From an uncultured Clostridia bacterium (GTDB lineage: Bacteria; Bacillota; Clostridia; Lutisporales; Lutisporaceae): 38,161 nucleotides of DNA. The stretch is taken from contig CALGKJ010000179.1 in the NCBI GenBank assembly GCA_937930535.1, positions 1 to 38,161 of the forward strand, read 5' to 3'. A program made the translations under genes and the position numbers. This document shows, piece by piece, positions 25,053 to 33,130 of this stretch. How positions within the stretch are numbered: the first letter of the stretch is position 1; each line of letters starts with the position of its first letter. Under the pieces are notes generated by a model. It was not told where the DNA came from. It saw only the letters and a list, made by a program, of their open reading frames with translations, and did no database searches.

Positions 25053-27701
25053 CTATCGCTTTTTTTCTCCAAAAAGTTCATCCATCTGTTGTTTGGTTTC
25101 AACAGTTAATGTATCCTTTAGACAATTAATATTTACTGTTTGTTTTGCTTGATAAGCTTGGACAACCATTTCATTAGCTCTTTCAATTTCTTCCTTAAGC
25201 TCTCTGGCGGATAATAAGGAACAGCCTGCGCCCCTGATAATAATCTGCTGCAAACCGTCTGAGGTTGCAACCACTATATTATATTTTTTCTGATTGTCAC
25301 GGGCAAATTTTTCAATATACTGATCCGCTGTTTGTGCTTCTTTGGTATATACCACATGGATATTATAGTAGTCGATTACTTCTTCAAGATGCCCCTCAAC
25401 ACGATAAGCATCAAACACCACAATAATATGACATTTGCGAATAGCCTGATAATTACTTAGTGAATCAAGCAATTTCATTCTTGCACCGTCCATATTTCCA
25501 TCAGCAAGGGTTTTAAGCTCAGACCATGCATAGATAATATTATAGCCATCTACAAGAAGATATTCTTCCTTAGCTTCTTTTGGTTCGTTTGTATAGGCAG
25601 CCGATTTATAATAACTTTCGGGAGCTGTTCTTCGTTTTTGCCAAACAGATTTTTTTCCTTGATTTGCATAATAGGTTCGCTCAAGGATCTTATCAATTTC
25701 CTCTGGGTCAATCCATTTGTCCTCTGAATACGAAGCTTGATTTACAGATGCTTCTTCCAATAAGCTATTCTTTTTCTGAAAGCAGCTTTCAATATGCATA
25801 TGGTTTTTTACTTCATCCCAACTAACCAAAAAGCTTGTGCCATTTGCACAAAAGACAGATTCTGCTGGATTTCCCAAGTCCCTTTCAGAGTCATAGCCTA
25901 TCATTTTTATGATTTCTTCAGTATTATGACAGGGTTCATACCCCTTTAGACTGCAAAAGAGCCTGCCCTGACCCCTAGTATAGGCAGTCACATCCTTTTG
26001 ATAGTTTCTCATGGCAGCAACAGGAGCTGTCCCTGTAAGAACTGCTATTTCACCTTCTATATGTGAAATTTGGCAAGTCCCATGCATTTTCTCAACGTCC
26101 GTCATAGCACGGCCTACCATTTTTTCAGGCAGCTCAAGATGAAAGGCATAATACGGTTCTAATAATATAGACTCCGCTTCCATTAAACCCTGACGTACTG
26201 CACGATAGGTAGCCTCTCTAAAGTCACCGCCTTGTGTATGTTTATTATGTGCTTTGCCTGAGACTAAAGTAATTTTCATGTCTGTAATTGCCGACCCTGT
26301 AAGAACCCCTTTATGAACCTTTTCTTCCAGATGGGATAAAATAAGTCTTTGCCAGCTTTTACCCAGCAAATCCTCACTGCATTCTACCCCAAACTGTAGA
26401 CCGCTTCCACGCTCATCCGGTTCCATTAACAAGTGAACCTCAGCATAATGCCGCAAGGGTTCAAAGTGTCCTACTCCTTCTACCACATTTGCAATAGTCT
26501 CTTTATAAACAATCTTACCTGAATCAAATGATACCTCTATACCAAAGCGGCTTTGTATAAGACTTTGCAGAATTTCGGTTTGCACCTCGCCCATAATCTG
26601 CACCTTGATTTCCTTAAGCTGCTCATCCCAGACAATATGAAGCTCAGGATCTTCCTCCTCCAAGAGGCGCAGCTTAGGTATCATTACTCTTGGGTCACAG
26701 CCTTCTGGAAGTATAATTCGATAAGTCAATACAGGCTCAAGTATAGGTATATTTGAAGCTTCCTCTATCCCAAAACCTTCTCCCGGTTTAGTTTGACTAA
26801 GTCCTGTTACTGCACATACAGAACCTGCCTCTATCTCATTTACAGCTTCAAATTTCTGTCCTGAATAGATTCGGATCTGATTAACCTTTTCTTCCCAAGC
26901 ACCGTTTTTCAAAGTATCTCTTACCTTAAGTATTCCGCCGGTAATCTTCATATAGGTAAGGCGGTTCCCTTGTTCGTCCCTGCTGATTTTGAATATTCTG
27001 GCTCCAAACTTTTCGGGGTAAGAAGGTGCTTCGGCATACTTCACAATATCTTGAATAAATGCCTCAATGCCTTCTAATTTCAAAGCTGATCCGAAAAAAC
27101 ACGGAAATACCTTGCGTTTTCTGATGGCTTTCTTAATCTGTGGGGTTAGGATATGTTCTGTTTCCAAATAGGCTTCCATGAGTGTTTCATCACACATAGC
27201 CAATTGCTCATTAAAAGCTTCTGTCTCGCCATGTCCGAATTCAATACACCCATCACCCAATTGTTTTCTTAATTCATTTATTATTTTTCCTTTGTCAGTC
27301 CCATTTTGGTCCATTTTATTTATAAATAAAAAAACCGGTATCTGATATATGGAAAGCAAACGCCATAAGGTTTTAGTATGCCCCTGTACGCCATCTACTC
27401 CGCTTATCACTAAGATGGCATAATCCAGCACTTGGAGTGTTCTCTCCATCTCCGTTGAAAAATCTACATGACCCGGAGTATCTAATAAGGTAATCTGTGT
27501 ATCAGCCACTTCGAATATAGCCTGCTTGGAAAAAATAGTAATGCCTCTTGCTCTTTCCAGCTCATAGTTATCCAAATAGGCGTCTTTATTGTCCACACGT
27601 CCCAATTTTCGTATTTTACCGCTTAAGTAAAGCAGACTTTCTGATAATGTTGTTTTACCTGCATCTACATGTGCTAATATCCCAATAACCAACTTTTTCA
27701 T
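25053..27701 (-). CDS. TetM-like ribosomal GTPase fused to a YacP/Rae1-like NYN nuclease domain
   Basis: An 882-residue protein. Residues 1 to about 640 are an EF-G-type translation GTPase of the TetM/TetO ribosomal-protection group: AHVDAGKT (10-17), DTPGH (74-78), NKMD (128-131), then domains II-V including MVGRAMTDVEKMHGTCQI and GQGRLFCSLKGYEP. Residues about 713-870 are a YacP-like NYN domain: LLVDGYNIIYAW, IVVFDAYRVEG, AQTADQYIEKFA and VATSDGLQQ, with acidic residues D718, D764, D793 and D815. Rae1/YacP of Bacillus subtilis is an endoribonuclease acting in the ribosomal A site. The fusion suggests a factor that binds stalled ribosomes and cuts the mRNA, or a tetracycline-protection protein with a recruited nuclease. 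AAGGATTG precedes the ATG. Confidence 0.88.
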   Translation of the reverse strand: MKKLVIGILAHVDAGKTTLSESLLYLSGKIRKLGRVDNKDAYLDNYELERARGITIFSKQAIFEVADTQITLLDTPGHVDFSTEMERTLQVLDYAILVISGVDGVQGHTKTLWRLLSIYQIPVFLFINKMDQNGTDKGKIINELRKQLGDGCIEFGHGETEAFNEQLAMCDETLMEAYLETEHILTPQIKKAIRKRKVFPCFFGSALKLEGIEAFIQDIVKYAEAPSYPEKFGARIFKISRDEQGNRLTYMKITGGILKVRDTLKNGAWEEKVNQIRIYSGQKFEAVNEIEAGSVCAVTGLSQTKPGEGFGIEEASNIPILEPVLTYRIILPEGCDPRVMIPKLRLLEEEDPELHIVWDEQLKEIKVQIMGEVQTEILQSLIQSRFGIEVSFDSGKIVYKETIANVVEGVGHFEPLRHYAEVHLLMEPDERGSGLQFGVECSEDLLGKSWQRLILSHLEEKVHKGVLTGSAITDMKITLVSGKAHNKHTQGGDFREATYRAVRQGLMEAESILLEPYYAFHLELPEKMVGRAMTDVEKMHGTCQISHIEGEIAVLTGTAPVAAMRNYQKDVTAYTRGQGRLFCSLKGYEPCHNTEEIIKMIGYDSERDLGNPAESVFCANGTSFLVSWDEVKNHMHIESCFQKKNSLLEEASVNQASYSEDKWIDPEEIDKILERTYYANQGKKSVWQKRRTAPESYYKSAAYTNEPKEAKEEYLLVDGYNIIYAWSELKTLADGNMDGARMKLLDSLSNYQAIRKCHIIVVFDAYRVEGHLEEVIDYYNIHVVYTKEAQTADQYIEKFARDNQKKYNIVVATSDGLQQIIIRGAGCSLLSARELKEEIERANEMVVQAYQAKQTVNINCLKDTLTVETKQQMDELFGEKKR

Positions 27702-27736
27702 AATTTATCTCAATCCTTTGTTATCTATCTATATAT

Positions 27737-27742
27737 ATAATA
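27737..27742 (-). promoter_or_regulatory. Possible -10 (TATTAT) of the GTPase-NYN gene
   Basis: On the minus strand TTGGTATTAT gives an extended -10 (TGnTATTAT) about 36 bases before the start codon; no convincing -35 at the usual spacing. Confidence 0.35.
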
Positions 27743-27822
27743 CCAATAAGTATGGAATCTAACAAACAATATGTTATCTATAGAGAAACTACTTAGAATA
27801 TGTCATAATATTAATATTGGGT

Positions 27823-27851
27823 AGCAACCATAAAACTTAACTTATTCATAT
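27823..27851 (+). repeat. Leader motif shared with the 35124 gene (copy 1)
   Basis: AGCAACCATAAAACTTAA (27823-27840) is identical to 35076-35093. The next 11 bases differ only by four pyrimidine transitions. It lies 41 bases before the preferred TTG start of the NIF3 gene. Confidence 0.6.
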
Positions 27852-27880
27852 GCTAAAAACCCTATAGTGAGGTGGTTAAA

Positions 27881-28729
27881 TTGAAAGCAGCATTTCTATA
27901 TGAAATACTGGAAAAGGATTTTATACATACTGGTCTGACTGATGATTGGGCTGCATATATGGGAGTTGTTAAAGAGTATCTATGCGAGAATTTTATTAAA
28001 AGAAGTATAGGCTTGGTATGTGACTTTACAGATGAGATTAGTAAGGTTTATACGGCAGTTTTTCCTACTGATAAGGTAATGCAGAAAATTATTGATGATG
28101 GAGCTGTAAAAACTATGCTTTTTGTTCATCACCCTTCAATATGGGATATAAGCAGTAAGGAGATTTTCTATCAAATGTCTCCAAAGCTACTAGATAAATT
28201 TAAGGAACGGGAGATTTCTATATATAATCTGCATGTGCCTCTTGACAACTATAGTGAATATTCCACAAGCAAAACCCTAGCTGATGCCATAGGCATAACT
28301 GCTGAACAGCCTTTTGCAAAGTATAGAGGGGCTTTATGCGGCGTTATCGGAAAAACCACTTGCAATACAATTGAGGAACTAAAAAAGCAGGCTTCCAATG
28401 CACTAGGACATAAGGTGGGTTTGTATAAATATGGCAGCAGTGAAATCATAAACAACAGGGTTGCAGTGGTTGCAGGGGGAGGAAATCAAAAGGATTTTGT
28501 GCTGGAAGCAATAGAACACAATGTAAATGTTTTTATAACAGGAATTACCAGTAAAAATGCCTGCTATTCTCTTGTGCATGAGCTGGAGCAAAAGCATAAT
28601 ATAAATGTTATAGGGGGCACACACTATTCTACTGAAAAATTTGCATGTATAGCCATATGCAGATATTTTAACAAACTAGGCTTATCCGCAGAGTTTGTTA
28701 AGGGTGAAGCTATATTGGAGGATCTTTAG
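27881..28729 (+). CDS. NIF3-like dinuclear metal-centre protein
   Basis: About 282 residues of the NIF3/YqfO family, toroidal hexamers with a two-metal centre. Metal-binding motifs are visible: MLFVHHPSIWDIS, YNLHVPLDNYSEYSTSKTLAD, and near the C-terminus GGTHYSTEKFACIA. It lacks the PII-like insert of YqfO, so it is the short form. Activity is unsettled; some members have been reported as GTP cyclohydrolase type 2-like, others are regulatory. The frame opens at GTG 27872 but GAGGTGG lies 5 bases before TTG 27881, preferred here. Start-proximal leader carries a motif shared with the gene at 35124. Confidence 0.88.
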   Translation: MKAAFLYEILEKDFIHTGLTDDWAAYMGVVKEYLCENFIKRSIGLVCDFTDEISKVYTAVFPTDKVMQKIIDDGAVKTMLFVHHPSIWDISSKEIFYQMSPKLLDKFKEREISIYNLHVPLDNYSEYSTSKTLADAIGITAEQPFAKYRGALCGVIGKTTCNTIEELKKQASNALGHKVGLYKYGSSEIINNRVAVVAGGGNQKDFVLEAIEHNVNVFITGITSKNACYSLVHELEQKHNINVIGGTHYSTEKFACIAICRYFNKLGLSAEFVKGEAILEDL

Positions 28730-28744
28730 CTTGCAGACAAGCAA

Positions 28745-28803
28745 CAAAAAAGTATCTGTATTCAACAGTTTTTATAAAACCATTGAATACAGATACTTTT
28801 TTT
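28745..28803. terminator. Bidirectional terminator between NIF3 and lipoprotein genes
   Basis: AAGTATCTGTATTCAA (28750-28765) is matched by TTGAATACAGATACTT (28783-28798), flanked by an A-run on one side and a T-run on the other, so it can end transcripts from both strands. Confidence 0.9.
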
Positions 28804-28822
28804 CATAAGGAGGATCGGGCTG

Positions 28823-29143
28823 TTATTTATCTAAACTGTAGCTTCCTAATACTTGATTATTTTTAGTTACTCTTAGATTAATTGCTTTATTTTTATATTT
28901 TGTTTTAATAGCATTAGCTAGTTCCTTGGCAAGATCATTAGCGTCCTGGCTGTCTAAATTTGAGTTTTCATTCAGCATAACATTAAAATCCATACTATTA
29001 CCAGTATCATAAACCTCAAAATCCTTTATATCAGGATTGCTCTTGATTCTTTTGTAGGTACTAGCCATTGAACAGCCTACAAATATGGCTGAAATTAAAG
29101 ATATAAGCGTAATTACTGCTATAAATTTTAAACCTTTTGTCAT
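28823..29143 (-). CDS. Small predicted lipoprotein
   Basis: A 106-residue protein with a lipoprotein-type signal: hydrophobic core LKFIAVITLISLISAIFVGC and cysteine at about residue 24. The mature part is hydrophilic and of unknown family, with a region (AKELANAIKTKYKNKAINLRVTKNNQVLGSYSL) that looks like a small alpha/beta domain. ATG 29143 is chosen over 29158 because GGAGG lies 7 bases before it. It is alone, convergent with the NIF3 gene and divergent from the patatin gene. Acts at the outer face of the cytoplasmic membrane if the lipobox is used; function unknown. Confidence 0.75.
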   Translation of the reverse strand: MTKGLKFIAVITLISLISAIFVGCSMASTYKRIKSNPDIKDFEVYDTGNSMDFNVMLNENSNLDSQDANDLAKELANAIKTKYKNKAINLRVTKNNQVLGSYSLDK

Positions 29144-29312
29144 TTTACAAACCTCCAATTTTTATTTTTCATAAGATATACGTAATTTAGAATAGAATGT
29201 CTGAAAGTTAAGCGCATATTTTTTATGATTTATATAAGTAAAGCAAGCATAAAGCAAAATGGGAAGAGTGGACAGCATATACATTGTAACTATATATAGA
29301 TATTTTGAGTTG

Positions 29313-29321
29313 TGTTATAAT
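29313..29321 (+). promoter_or_regulatory. Extended -10 promoter of the patatin gene
   Basis: TGTTATAAT (29313-29321) matches TGnTATAAT; no good -35. A leader of about 45 bases carries CGGAGG before ATG 29373. Confidence 0.6.
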
Positions 29322-29372
29322 ACTACTGTACAAAAGCTTAAATATAAAATATAAGTTACGGAGGTTAGTAAA

Positions 29373-30752
29373 ATGGAGTTTTATAATGCTGGTATTAATC
29401 ATATGTCTCATAATGTTCCACTATTAACTGGATTTCAAATGCCTATGCCTGCACCAGAAAAAATAAAAAACCTTGTTTTCTCAGGAGGAGGAACAAAAGG
29501 AATCGCTTATGTAGGAGTGTTAGGCGTACTTGATGATTTGGGCATAACAAAAAATATTGAAAGATACGCAGGAGCAAGTGCAGGGGCAATAACTGCTGCT
29601 CTTCTGGCAATAGGTATGACTACGAAAGAAATAGAGGCAAATCTTCCTACTTCCTTTATGAAATTTCTTGATCCTGAGAAGGGTAAAGCGGATGATATAG
29701 TCAAGGAGCTTGGTCGTATTGGAAAAGCTATTGACGGAAGCATAGACTTCTGGGATATCATAAAGCTCATAACAGATAGCAAATCTATAATAAAGCCTGA
29801 AATGGAGCATATGGGACTGTTTAAAGGAGATGCTTTTTTAAGCTGGCTAAAGGGGTGCTTTAACAAGAAAGAGGGAATAAACGGAGAAATAACATTCAAA
29901 GAGCTTCATGATAAAACAAAGAAAGAGCTGCATCTTATGTTATGTAATGCCAACTATGGAAAAACAATTGTTGCAAATCATATAAATACTCCTGATATGC
30001 CTGTTGCTCTTGCTGTAAGATGCTCTATGGCAATACCATTTTTCTTTTATCCCATAAAGTACAAGGGAGATGTTTTTGTAGATGGGGGTACTATGTATAA
30101 CTATCCCATAGAAATATTTGATAACGTCTGTGAACCTGATGAAACCCTTGGATTTATTCTTTCCACAGCATCTTCAATTTTGTGGCCGGAAAGAAGTGAG
30201 GATAATGGTTTTTTTCAGCATTTGGGAAGGGTATTTGGAGCGATAATGAATGTGTCTTACGAATATTGCTTTAGAGAAGGGAATGCTTCAAGAACTATAT
30301 TTGTAGATCCGGCAGGGGTCAGCTCAATTAATTTCAATTTGTCTGAACAGCAGATTAATAATCTTAAAGCAAATGGTAAAAATGCAGCAGAAAAATTTTT
30401 TAGCAGCAGGTTTGGACCAGATCAAAATTTACCAATACAAAGAGAATACTCATATCCAATAGTAGTTCCATCAGGAAAAACTATTTCAGCATCCTTTTGT
30501 TTTAAAAGCATATCAGAAGTGGAAGAGTGTATTTTGGTTAATGGCAATTTATTTAATGACGGAACTGACATTTTATTTAAAGCAACCACCTGTGCAGCTT
30601 GGAGCTGGACAAATACACAAAAAACTAACGCCATTATCTTTGTAACGGGTTGGAATAAGGCTGATAAATGGCTGCAAATACCTGGGATTATTAATTCACA
30701 TAACAGCATTGACTTTGGCAATGGCTTGATTGTAAGCTATGATTTAAAATAG
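29373..30752 (+). CDS. Patatin-like phospholipase with extra C-terminal domain
   Basis: A 459-residue protein. The patatin domain (about 33-245) has the oxyanion loop SGGGTKGIAYVGVL (37-50), the nucleophile elbow GASAG (67-71, S69) and the catalytic DGG (D237, in VFVDGGTMYNYP). It is predicted to hydrolyse acyl esters of lipids. The N-terminus is soluble, with no signal peptide, so it acts in the cytoplasm unless otherwise exported. After the patatin fold, about residues 355-459 form an unrecognised, aromatic- and serine-rich segment (SFCFKSISEVEECILVNG, ATTCAAWSWTN, GWNKADKWLQI) that looks like a beta-sandwich binding domain. CGGAGGTT precedes ATG. Role, from lipid turnover to toxin-like attack, is open. 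Confidence 0.9.
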   Translation: MEFYNAGINHMSHNVPLLTGFQMPMPAPEKIKNLVFSGGGTKGIAYVGVLGVLDDLGITKNIERYAGASAGAITAALLAIGMTTKEIEANLPTSFMKFLDPEKGKADDIVKELGRIGKAIDGSIDFWDIIKLITDSKSIIKPEMEHMGLFKGDAFLSWLKGCFNKKEGINGEITFKELHDKTKKELHLMLCNANYGKTIVANHINTPDMPVALAVRCSMAIPFFFYPIKYKGDVFVDGGTMYNYPIEIFDNVCEPDETLGFILSTASSILWPERSEDNGFFQHLGRVFGAIMNVSYEYCFREGNASRTIFVDPAGVSSINFNLSEQQINNLKANGKNAAEKFFSSRFGPDQNLPIQREYSYPIVVPSGKTISASFCFKSISEVEECILVNGNLFNDGTDILFKATTCAAWSWTNTQKTNAIIFVTGWNKADKWLQIPGIINSHNSIDFGNGLIVSYDLK

Positions 30753-30774
30753 TTTTAGGGTTAGATAGAACATT

Positions 30775-30825
30775 AAAAAATATCGGTAATAATTGGATTT
30801 GAACCAATTATTACCGATATTTTTT
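30775..30825. terminator. Bidirectional terminator between patatin and cooT genes
   Basis: TATCGGTAATAATTGG (30781-30796) pairs with CCAATTATTACCGATA (30804-30819), with A6 before and T-run after. Confidence 0.9.
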
Positions 30826-30862
30826 GGATTGTATAATAGCAGTATTATTGCTAAAACAGTAG

Positions 30863-31051
30863 TTATTCTTCAATTATTATTCGATGATCAACAAGTGCCA
30901 TTTCTTTTATTCTGGCTTTAACCAGCTTTCTTTGGCTAAAAATATTTTCCAGCAGTAGACCTTCATTTGTGGGAATGACCTTGTCTACGGATTCAAGTAT
31001 CAGTATTTCATTTCCTTCTGAATCTATCATATACACATTTGCTTCACACAT
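30863..31051 (-). CDS. cooT: CooT-like small nickel-binding protein
   Basis: A 62-residue protein beginning MCEANVYMIDSEGNEILILESVDKV and ending KEMALVDHRIIIEE. This matches CooT, a small nickel-binding protein linked to carbon monoxide dehydrogenase maturation in some bacteria, with the conserved Cys2 as the expected metal ligand. ATG 31051 is preferred to GTG 31060 because GAGGTG is well placed and the family begins MCEAN. It overlaps the DUF3842 stop by 8 bases (ATGTGTGA), implying coupled translation. Last gene of the metal-transport operon, so nickel rather than cobalt is favoured as the imported metal, by inference. Confidence 0.85.
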   Translation of the reverse strand: MCEANVYMIDSEGNEILILESVDKVIPTNEGLLLENIFSQRKLVKARIKEMALVDHRIIIEE

Positions 31052-31466
31052 ATTTTTCACCTCTTTGAGCTTTTACTATTTCAATAGCATCATCAATATA
31101 ATGGGGAAGGGGCTTGTTTTCAGTGCCTGCAACAGCCACATTACATTTATTCAGCGGAATCAGTACTTTTTTTGCCGGACTTTCTGCTATTGCTTTTGCC
31201 ATTAGGGGTGTCAGTTCACCCAGCAAAGAGTTGGCACATATTATGCCTATAGGTCCCAAAATTATATCTACTCTAGGTGCATTATATACTATAGCGTTTT
31301 CACCTGTAGCACCTTCGTTAGCACCTGACTTTAGCATTAAAGAAGTAGCTAATGAGTTAGTTCCTAGTGCAATAATTTCAATTTTGTCTTCAAAGGTTTT
31401 TCTAAATTTTTCCACTATGGCTTTGCCCATTCCTCCGCCTTGTCCATCTATGACAGCAATTCGCAT
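31044..31466 (-). CDS. DUF3842 family protein
   Basis: A 140-residue protein starting MRIAVIDGQGGGMGKAIVEKF, a glycine-rich loop reminiscent of nucleotide-binding folds, and continuing with IIALGTNSLATSLMLKSGANEGATGENAIVYN and GPIGIICANSLLGELTPLMAKAIAESPAKKVLIPLNKC. This resembles DUF3842, which I recall beside metal-transport or CooT genes in anaerobes. No biochemical role is known to me. CGGAGGGA precedes the start, and an AT-rich stretch (31480-31502) separates it from cbiO. Confidence 0.78.
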   Translation of the reverse strand: MRIAVIDGQGGGMGKAIVEKFRKTFEDKIEIIALGTNSLATSLMLKSGANEGATGENAIVYNAPRVDIILGPIGIICANSLLGELTPLMAKAIAESPAKKVLIPLNKCNVAVAGTENKPLPHYIDDAIEIVKAQRGEKYV

Positions 31467-31510
31467 ATTTTCCCTCCGAACATATAATATATAATATATA
31501 ATATATTATA

Positions 31511-32269
31511 TCAAACTTTAGCACTGCCGCATACAGTACAATTTTGAAGTGAAAGGGGCAGCTCTAATCCACAGCTATCTAAAAGCACTGAATTTGTCAA
31601 GATTTCAGATGTTTTTCCGTCGGCAGCAATCTGACCTTTATCAATAATGATAGTTCTTTCACAGCTTTCCATTATCATATCCAAATCATGGCTTGTAATA
31701 AGCTTAGTATGAGTGAAGCTGTTCAGCAGCTTTATTATTTTGCGCCTTGACTTGGGGTCTAAGGCTGATGTTGGTTCATCCATTATTAATATGTCCGGCT
31801 GCATTGACAAAACAGATGCAATTGCAGCTATACGTTTTTCGCCTCCTGACAGCTTAAAGGGGGCTTTGTCTTTTAAATGCAGTGCTCCAACTGCTTCTAA
31901 AGCATTTAATACACGGTTTTCAACTTCTTTTTCACTAAGCTTATAGTTTCGAGGTCCAAAGGCAGCATCCTCATATACAGTGGGCATAAATAACTGGTCA
32001 TCAGGATCCTGAAAGACCATTCCTAGTTTTTCACGTATTAGCGGTAGTGTTTTTTTAGTAACACAAATATCTCCTACCATAATTTCGCCGCTGTCAGAGA
32101 ATAAAACACCCATAATGAGCATCAGAAGGGTAGATTTTCCTGCACCGTTAGCTCCAATAATACCTATTGACTCACCTGGAGAAACGGTAAAAGATAAGTC
32201 TTTTATTATTTCATGGCTGTGAGGATATGAAAAATGTAAATTTCTCACTTCAAGCTTGTGCTGAAACAT
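31511..32269 (-). CDS. cbiO: Energy-coupling-factor ATPase CbiO/NikO
   Basis: A 252-residue ABC ATPase that powers the CbiMQO metal transporter. Walker A is GANGAGKST (39-47), Q-loop VFQDPDDQLF (85-94), signature LSGGEKR (140-146), Walker B ILIMDEPTSALDP (160-172) and H-loop TSHD. The start ATG is directly adjacent to the cbiQ stop (TAG|ATG) so translation is coupled. It shares the operon with cbiM and cbiQ. The substrate is cobalt or nickel; CooT downstream favours nickel. Confidence 0.93.
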   Translation of the reverse strand: MFQHKLEVRNLHFSYPHSHEIIKDLSFTVSPGESIGIIGANGAGKSTLLMLIMGVLFSDSGEIMVGDICVTKKTLPLIREKLGMVFQDPDDQLFMPTVYEDAAFGPRNYKLSEKEVENRVLNALEAVGALHLKDKAPFKLSGGEKRIAAIASVLSMQPDILIMDEPTSALDPKSRRKIIKLLNSFTHTKLITSHDLDMIMESCERTIIIDKGQIAADGKTSEILTNSVLLDSCGLELPLSLQNCTVCGSAKV

Positions 32270-33079
32270 CTATTTTATCACTCCTGTAAATAATGAACCT
32301 ATTAGTATAGGTATATTAATAATTTTAGCAATAACAAAAAACAAGCTCCAACCAGCGAAATAGAGATAATCACTAGAATTCAGCTTTTTAATGCTTTTAG
32401 CATGATACTCCCCTGAAAAGCCTCTTAAATTCATAGCCTGATATACTCGCTGGGCTCTTTCTATTGTTCTTAGCAGCAAATGTCCTGCGAAGGAGCCCCA
32501 GGCATTTTTGTGTATACCCTTTTGCTGTGGTGCTCTTAAGGAATAAGCTCTATACATTCTAAATAGTTCTTCTATTAAAACTGAGATGTAGCGATATGTT
32601 AATAAAAGCTGTAATACAAAAACCCTTGGAACTCTTAATATCCTTAAAGCAGCAGACAGTTGAAGCATACTGGTGGTTGAGATTAGTAAAATACAGGCAG
32701 TTACGGTTAAGTTGTACTTTATAAATATAGATAAAAATGTAATCCAGCCTTTGGAAATTTCAAAACCGCCTATAGCTATAAGTTGCTGCTCCAGCAGTGG
32801 ATTTAGTATTCCTACTCCTATTATTAAAGGCTCAATAAATAGAAGTCTTTTAATTATCTGATAAGCTGGCAGCTCCGCCAGAACAAAAATCAGCATAGGA
32901 TAAAAAATAAAGGGTATGAGTCTGCTGATTTCATGTTTACCCATGGAAACAATCATAACCAAATAAAAGATCGTTGTCAGAAGCTTTATAAGGGGATGAA
33001 GGTTATGTATGGGAGTTTTCTTGAGGGACAGCTCATCAAACAACCTGATATTGTATAAAGAATTTTTAATATCTGCCAT
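32270..33079 (-). CDS. cbiQ: Energy-coupling-factor transmembrane protein CbiQ/NikQ
   Basis: A 269-residue membrane protein with about five or six hydrophobic segments. It carries the EcfT coupling-helix motifs near the C-terminus (MYRAYSLRAP and RAQRVYQAMNLRG), which contact the ATPase. It links the substrate-binding CbiM to the CbiO ATPase. ATG 33079 is chosen because AGGATT lies upstream; an earlier TTG at 33088 is less likely. It begins 52 bases after the cbiM stop, in the same operon. Confidence 0.93.
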   Translation of the reverse strand: MADIKNSLYNIRLFDELSLKKTPIHNLHPLIKLLTTIFYLVMIVSMGKHEISRLIPFIFYPMLIFVLAELPAYQIIKRLLFIEPLIIGVGILNPLLEQQLIAIGGFEISKGWITFLSIFIKYNLTVTACILLISTTSMLQLSAALRILRVPRVFVLQLLLTYRYISVLIEELFRMYRAYSLRAPQQKGIHKNAWGSFAGHLLLRTIERAQRVYQAMNLRGFSGEYHAKSIKKLNSSDYLYFAGWSLFFVIAKIINIPILIGSLFTGVIK

Positions 33080-33130
33080 ATAAATCAAATCCTAATAATA
33101 AAGTTTTGGCAGGGGTTGATGCCCTGCCTG

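Noticed and set aside
25053-27701. Assigning this gene as a proven tetracycline-resistance determinant
   Set aside because: Sequence resemblance to TetM does not show resistance; the NYN fusion points to another or additional role.
31480-31502. AT-only tandem repeat before the DUF3842 gene
   Set aside because: It is simple AT-rich sequence that can supply -10-like hexamers, but nothing shows that it is more than that.
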